This document shows positions 59,718 to 64,000 of a stretch of 64,000 nucleotides of DNA, in pieces. The position numbers were made by a program, and so were the translations under genes. The notes under the pieces were generated by a model. It made no database searches. It saw nothing but the letters and a program-made list of their open reading frames with translations, and was not told where the DNA came from. This stretch comes from Effrenium voratum (taxonomy: Eukaryota; Sar; Dinophyceae; Suessiales; Symbiodiniaceae). The stretch's first letter is position 1, and every line of letters begins with the position of its first letter. Location: NCBI GenBank assembly GCA_963377175.1, contig CAUJNA010003294.1:1355001-1419000 (forward strand), written 5' to 3'.

Positions 59718-59880
59718 TGTAGGGTGGGCTTAGGGTGGGCTGGGGCTGGTTCAGGGTTGGTTTCGGGTGGTTTTGGGTTTGCTTAGGGTTTGCTGGGTTG
59801 GTTGGGCTTCAGGCTGGTTTTGGGTTGGTTTAGGGTGGTTTAGGGCTGGTTTTAGGATGAGTTTAAGGTTTAGGGACGGT
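59718..59880. repeat. Worn telomere-like G/T-rich repeat
   Basis: Many TTTAGGG-, TTAGGG- and GGTTTAGGG-like words (GGTTTAGGGTGGTTTAGGG, AAGGTTTAGGGACGG) mixed with GGGTTGG and GGGCTGG. Plants and several dinoflagellates have TTTAGGG telomeres. Confidence 0.5.
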
Positions 59881-59914
59881 TGAGTTCCTTGATTACGTTG
59901 TAAACCTGCCCCTT

Positions 59915-60255
59915 CTAAGGAAGCCCAGCGATGGACCAGTTGCGGTGCCGCAAGTCCTGAATGCAGCCCGCGCGGCGTTCGCACAGCAAGCCAAGCTGTG
60001 CGTTATGAGGGCGGAAACCACGCCCAGGCGAGAGAACAGCATCGTAATCTTGAAATGGGGCAAAGGACCACAATGGATTGTTCGATGAGCGACGGCTGCA
60101 CGGGTGGAGGATGTGCGTGCAACATCTAAGGATAGAAAGGGCTGCTTCCAGTTCTTGAAATGTGCATGGTGGGCATGCCTGCTGACTTGCGGGATTAAAC
60201 ACAGTCTGCTTTCCATTCGCAAATAGGACAACGGCTCGCCACTTGTTACCCGGCC
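59915..60255 (-). CDS. Probable terminal exon, unknown protein
   Basis: After TTATTGCCAG the minus frame reads GNKWRAVVLFANGKQTVFNP, CTFQELEAALSILRCCTHIL and WSFAPFQDYDAVLSPGRGF for 112 codons, ending NWSIAGLP then TAG. Length (2 + 339 nt) fits entry in phase 1. No family recognised. It lies upstream of the PhyH gene on the same strand. Confidence 0.5.
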
Positions 60256-60259
60256 CTGG

Positions 60260-60920
60260 CAATAAACATATCGGGACAAAAGCTGGGCGGGTCCAGGTGA
60301 GCAACTAACGGCTAACAATGCATGACATCGAAAATCCGGAACCAAGCTGCAAATGCTGACGGGCTGAGTGCTCCAAGGATATGTCCGCCAACATTTCCCG
60401 TGATGGCCGCTCCAAGTGCACTCGTGGCTTGCAATGATTTTATCCAGCTGGCTCAGGAATTAATCACGACTGAATGGTATCGGTGGTGGAAATGCTTGTC
60501 CTGTTCGGCTTGCCCCTTCAATACCGTTTTTTTCTTCCTCTCTCTCTCTCTCGCTAGCTTTTGTAAGCCCAGTCTGGCATTGCCGTCTTGTCATTGGCTT
60601 GTTCACTTCTCTTGCTCGGCCGCAACTGTGCCTCAAGGGCTGGGACTATCCTTAGTGTAAGAATTATTGAAAAGTCCAGAAAATGGGGAGGTAAGTCGTG
60701 CCGCTAAACCTGCCCTGCGGCAGGTGCGGCTGCCAGGCAGCGGCCATTTGAATTCTATTCCACGTCTGCGGCTTCGTGTTGGCAAAAAGGCCATGCTTGC
60801 AAATTCAAAGCCCGAGCTTCGGCCGTGCTGTGCTGTGCCGTGCCATGCGTGGCGTCGTGTGGCGCACACGCGTGTGCCACATATCCTTCACGATCCCTCG
60901 AGGCATTCTCTGGTGGCAAA
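60260..60920. other. No gene recognised
   Basis: Contains a short CT run (60537-60554) and GTGCCGTGC-type words near 60830. Open frames are short and compete. Confidence 0.4.
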
Positions 60921-61244
60921 TGGTGCAATCATAGCTGCGTCAAGTGGACGCGTCACACCAAGGCCCCCGCTTTTGCCTCTGGTTGCGCTGCAGGCATCTG
61001 AGAACGGCCCGCCTCAGCAAGCAAAGGGCTGAGGGTGGAAATTGCCAGATTTGTTTGCCAATTCGCCCTGTTCCGCTGAAATGCGGATTGAATTGGTGGC
61101 CTTCCACACTGCATCCTTCATTTGGCGAACCTGCACTTGTACCACCTATTATAGCTTGCGCGAGATTGTCGGACAGTGGGATCTGGTTGTCTGGTCGGCC
61201 TGCGCCGCCTTCCATGCCAAAAGCAGGGCATGGCGAAGATAATG
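60921..61244. repeat. Dispersed repeat, about 300 bp, copy 2
   Basis: Partner of 52505-52808 in the same orientation, with about 85-90 percent identity by eye in the aligned parts and a small insertion near 61035-61075. Confidence 0.85.
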
Positions 61245-61309
61245 CCTGCAATGCCCAGGGAAACAACCCTACAACCAATGCAACTTTGCGTCAAGAAAGC
61301 AGGGAGCAA

Positions 61310-61510
61310 GCACACATTGACATGGTTGCCTTAGTCGGCTGTGCCCAAGGTCCCTTCTTGGACCTGCTCAGAAGCTCCAAGCCCCTCATGTATTCTTGAA
61401 CATGGATGCAAACAGCAACCTCATATGGTTTTCCTGCCAGTTGGCGCGCGACATGCACTGTACAATCAGCGAGGCACCTAGCCTTCCGCAAAGAAGCCAG
61501 AGATGCCATG
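61310..61510 (-). CDS. Possible exon, unknown protein
   Basis: Minus frame reads ARQLAGKPYEVAVCIHVQEY then MRGLELLSRSKKGPWAQPTK. Splice sites not fixed and no family seen. Confidence 0.3.
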
Positions 61511-61759
61511 CATGAGGCATGACGACTGCCAAATGTTGGCAGCCTCTCGCGCTCTGGAGCCCTCTAAACCCGAGCTTTGCACGCGTCTCACCTCACGCAA
61601 ACTGGAAATCCCGCAGCATCCTGCATTCGCAGTTTCCTGAGCTTACCATATGCTGGCGAACATGTGCCCACAAACTCCACTTCAACACCCCTCTCCACCG
61701 CCCCCCCCCCCCCGGGCTTCTGAGTGTCGGAGCCACCACCCCTTCCGTGAGCCTTTGGG

Positions 61760-62149
61760 CTCCTTCAGCCCCAGCTTTTGGGTGAGGTTGCCGATGAGGT
61801 CACAGTGGGCAACCACCACCTCACTCGCTTCACAAGGCCCCCATCTGAAGCCGCGGGTGTCGAACTTGGGAGCTTGGTCAGAAGCCACCTACCCTCCAGG
61901 GCCACACAAAGCGCAACAAATTGCGCCCTTCAAAGTATGCCTTGGATTGCCTTGGTCTCTTCCCCCCCCCCCAAGGGCCAAAGACACCTGTTACTTGACA
62001 TGGGAGCGCCTCCCGAGCTCTGAGAGTCTTGCCACTTTCCTCTCTGGCACTGCGGCCAGCTTCTCCACCAGTTGCTCCAGGCGCTCCTCCGGGAATGTCC
62101 GGATTCCGCAAAAACCAAACCTTGCACCATCTCTTTGCACCATTTTGAA
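61760..62149 (-). CDS. Probable exons, unknown protein
   Basis: Exon 62149-61995 reads RDGARFGFCGIRTFPEERLE and QLVEKLAAVPERKVARLSEL, and ends at GTCAA|GTAACAG (GT donor). A further stretch at about 61875-61765 reads RWGPCEASEVVVAHCDLIGN and LTQKLGLKEPKG, probably the next exon. A poly-C run (61961-61971) lies between them. Function unknown. Confidence 0.4.
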
Positions 62150-62261
62150 CTTGTGAAACCACACCAGGGCCCCCCGGGAAGTATGACTCAAAGGCTTACC
62201 AAGGCCTTCTTGCCAGGGGCCCCTGAGACCTTAGCGCACCCCTGTATGGTATTGTATGGTA

Positions 62262-63111
62262 TCAAGTGAGTGGCGTGAAGCCCATCTCCTCGAAGATCGC
62301 TTCGTCTGCATCCTCGAAAGCATCAGGGTCACTGCGGTAGGCGTCGCGCAAGGCATCGCCTGGGCCATTTTTCTGAAATTTTCCACGGACCACCGTGCCA
62401 ATATCAAAGGAACCCCTTGCTTGGACCAAGCTTCTATAGAGAACCTCTTGATCTTGGAGGTGCTGATCCATTCAAAGGCTGGGCGAGCAAAGTGGACCAG
62501 CAAGCACTTCAGCTATGTTTTGCTTTTGGAAGTCAGCTGAAGCCGCAACACTGACTTTGCCTGCCAACAGCTTGAAGAACTGCTTGATGGACTTTGGCAG
62601 CTGCGGCCAGGTCACCATCTGGGGATATTTCCTGGAATGATTTAGGCAGCGTCCACCACACCTCCCAAGCACGCGTATGCAATTCCAAAGTGCACTCGAG
62701 CTGCATGACAACGTCACACTGGTCTAGATGCTACGCAGGTAATTCCCGAACCGGCACCTTTTTCCCTGTGGTTTGCCCCGGGTTAAGCAGGGCGGGTCAT
62801 ACAAGACTGTTGATCGCAGTCACAGCAAGAATGCATCATGATCAGTGAGCAACATGCTCCCACGGCAGGCAAAGCTTGTCTTTCTGAAGGCTACCTTTTC
62901 GCACAACTCCTACCTTAAGGGCCCCAATTCCACTTTTGAGGGGGTGGGGATCCTGTTCGCGCAACCCCGGCTTGCTACTGACTTGACTTGCTTGACTTTG
63001 AGGCCTCCCTGCTTCCCAGGCCTCTGGCAGCAGCCTCAGCTTCTCAGCGAGGTGGGGGTACTTCCAAAGCAGCTGCTGCGGTGTGGAGCCCAAGTCGTCG
63101 CAACCAGTGAC
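62262..63111 (-). CDS. Unknown protein, last three exons
   Basis: Exon about 63111-63020 after GGAGAG reads TGCDDLGSTPQQLLWKYPHL and AEKLRLLPEAWEA; STPQQLL resembles the start of an ankyrin repeat, but this is only one motif. Exon 62723-62561 reads DQCDVVMQLECTLELHTRAW, EVWWTLPKSFQEISPDGD and LAAAAKVHQAVLQAVG. It ends at GGCAG|GCAAAG and joins in phase 2 to 62433-62262 after TCTATAG|A, reading SLVQARGSFDIGTVV and SDPDAFEDADEAIFEEMGF, ending FTPLT then TGA. The acidic tail is a plausible C-terminus. The first join is not fixed. No family assigned. Confidence 0.55.
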
Positions 63112-63649
63112 CTCTCCAAGCCACAATCCACGGCTTCAGCCGGCTGAACGTCTGATTCCATAAAGAAACCATCCAAAGTAAGTCAGCGACTGTGGACTTA
63201 AAACAAATCGAGCATTCAGCACTGACGAGATGATTGGCGATTCCGTGCTGTAGATTGCTGAGCCTCTCTCTGAGATTGAGTGGAATGAAGTGAAGGTTGG
63301 CAAGTGGATCGCGTCCAAAATGACGCAAAGCCAACACCATTCTGAGGTGACCTTACCCATTTTGATTAGCTATTTCAACTATTCCCCAACATGGATGCAA
63401 CATGACATATTCTTGCCAAATCGGGCCCGCGGGCCTCACGAATACCAACAAGCCGCCCACGCCGCCCGCCAGCACCCTCCCTGGAAGGAAGCCAAATCGA
63501 ACGAGCATTATACTTTGGAACCCTGTCCAAACCGACTACGCACACACACACACACAGACACACACTCAAATTCAACCTTTCCAGGTTACACAAGCTGGGG
63601 GAAAACGGACCCCTGGAGGGGACACCGAATTTCGGACATGGAATATATC

Positions 63650-63775
63650 GATGCTATGGAACAGGACGATGAGTGTGGAACAGAACGGTGCGGGTGATAC
63701 AGAACGATGCACGCGGAACGGAACAATGCTTCCTCTGATCCGACAACTGAGGGAATAGAACGATGTTTTGACCAA
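63650..63775. repeat. Diverged 20-bp tandem repeat (GGAACAGAACGATG)
   Basis: GGAACAGGACGATG, GGAACAGAACGGTG, GATACAGAACGATG, GGAACGGAACAATG and GGAATAGAACGATG, the first four spaced about 20 bp apart. Confidence 0.75.
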
Positions 63776-63914
63776 GCGCGCGATTGCGTAAACAATTGCC
63801 GAGAACAACGAATACAACGTCTTCACGGCCTATTGCAGCCCAACTGCCAGCTGCGCCGGTGAGGCTTGACTGCATCAATATTTTCTGCTACCCTCGGCCA
63901 CCCTCCGAAAAGGA

Positions 63915-63981
63915 AGACCCTGGTAAATGGAAACATGGACTAAAGGTGCTTTAAATTTGACCCATATCCATTTCGCAAGAA
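63915..63981. repeat. Dispersed repeat, copy 2 (CCTGGTAAATGGAAACATGG)
   Basis: Matches 40132-40205 in GGAAACATGGACTAAA and TTTGACCCATATCCATTT. It is close to the right edge and may continue beyond it. Confidence 0.6.
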
Positions 63982-64000
63982 TTGGTTCGGCTGCCAGGAT

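Larger units (their letters stand above)
63120..64000. other. No gene recognised; small repeats
   Basis: Contains a CA run (63541-63565), a short tandem array (63650-63775) and part of a dispersed repeat (63915-63981). Confidence 0.4.

Overview
The window looks like nuclear DNA of a dinoflagellate, most likely of the symbiotic or polar type. This is an inference from several features. Coding sequence is sparse and cut into very short exons. Nearly all introns I could pair begin with GC rather than GT and end in AG. All genes I trust lie on the minus strand, as expected for the long one-way gene arrays of dinoflagellates. The rest is filled with microsatellites, small inverted-repeat elements and worn repeats. 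I saw no bacterial operon, rRNA, tRNA or CRISPR array.

Three genes can be read with confidence by joining exons across phase-matched splice sites. The first (about 64-2846, minus) is a six-transmembrane voltage-gated cation channel that runs off the left edge after its C-linker. The second (about 42488-46830, minus) is a paralogous channel that can be followed from before S1 through S6, the C-linker and a cyclic-nucleotide-binding-like domain. The third (about 57505-59157, minus) joins a phytanoyl-CoA dioxygenase-like (PhyH) domain to a cupin domain in one reading frame. Both channels lack the GYG potassium filter.

Further minus-strand genes are supported by paired exons but have no recognised function: about 25545-26138, 49966-50429 (signal-anchored membrane protein) and 62262-63111 (terminal exons). 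Single coding-looking exons lie at 13638-13766, 29.5-30.2 kb, 32.2-33.3 kb, 35953-36867, 38.5-39.8 kb, 41064-41213, 53.9-55.1 kb, 59915-60255 and 61.3-62.15 kb. Long open frames on the plus strand exist but compete with minus frames and were mostly not accepted.

Repeats and small elements are the second theme. Two short inverted-repeat (MITE-like) families are each present more than once, and copies sit inside introns of both channel genes; one degraded copy makes up most of a 139-bp channel intron. Dispersed repeat pairs lie at 39390/44852, 52505/60921 and 40132/63915. Diverged tandem arrays occupy 7.4-8.4 kb and 50.8-53.6 kb. Together with GC donors and short direct repeats at many intron ends, this suggests introns that arose from, or are still fed by, small mobile elements.
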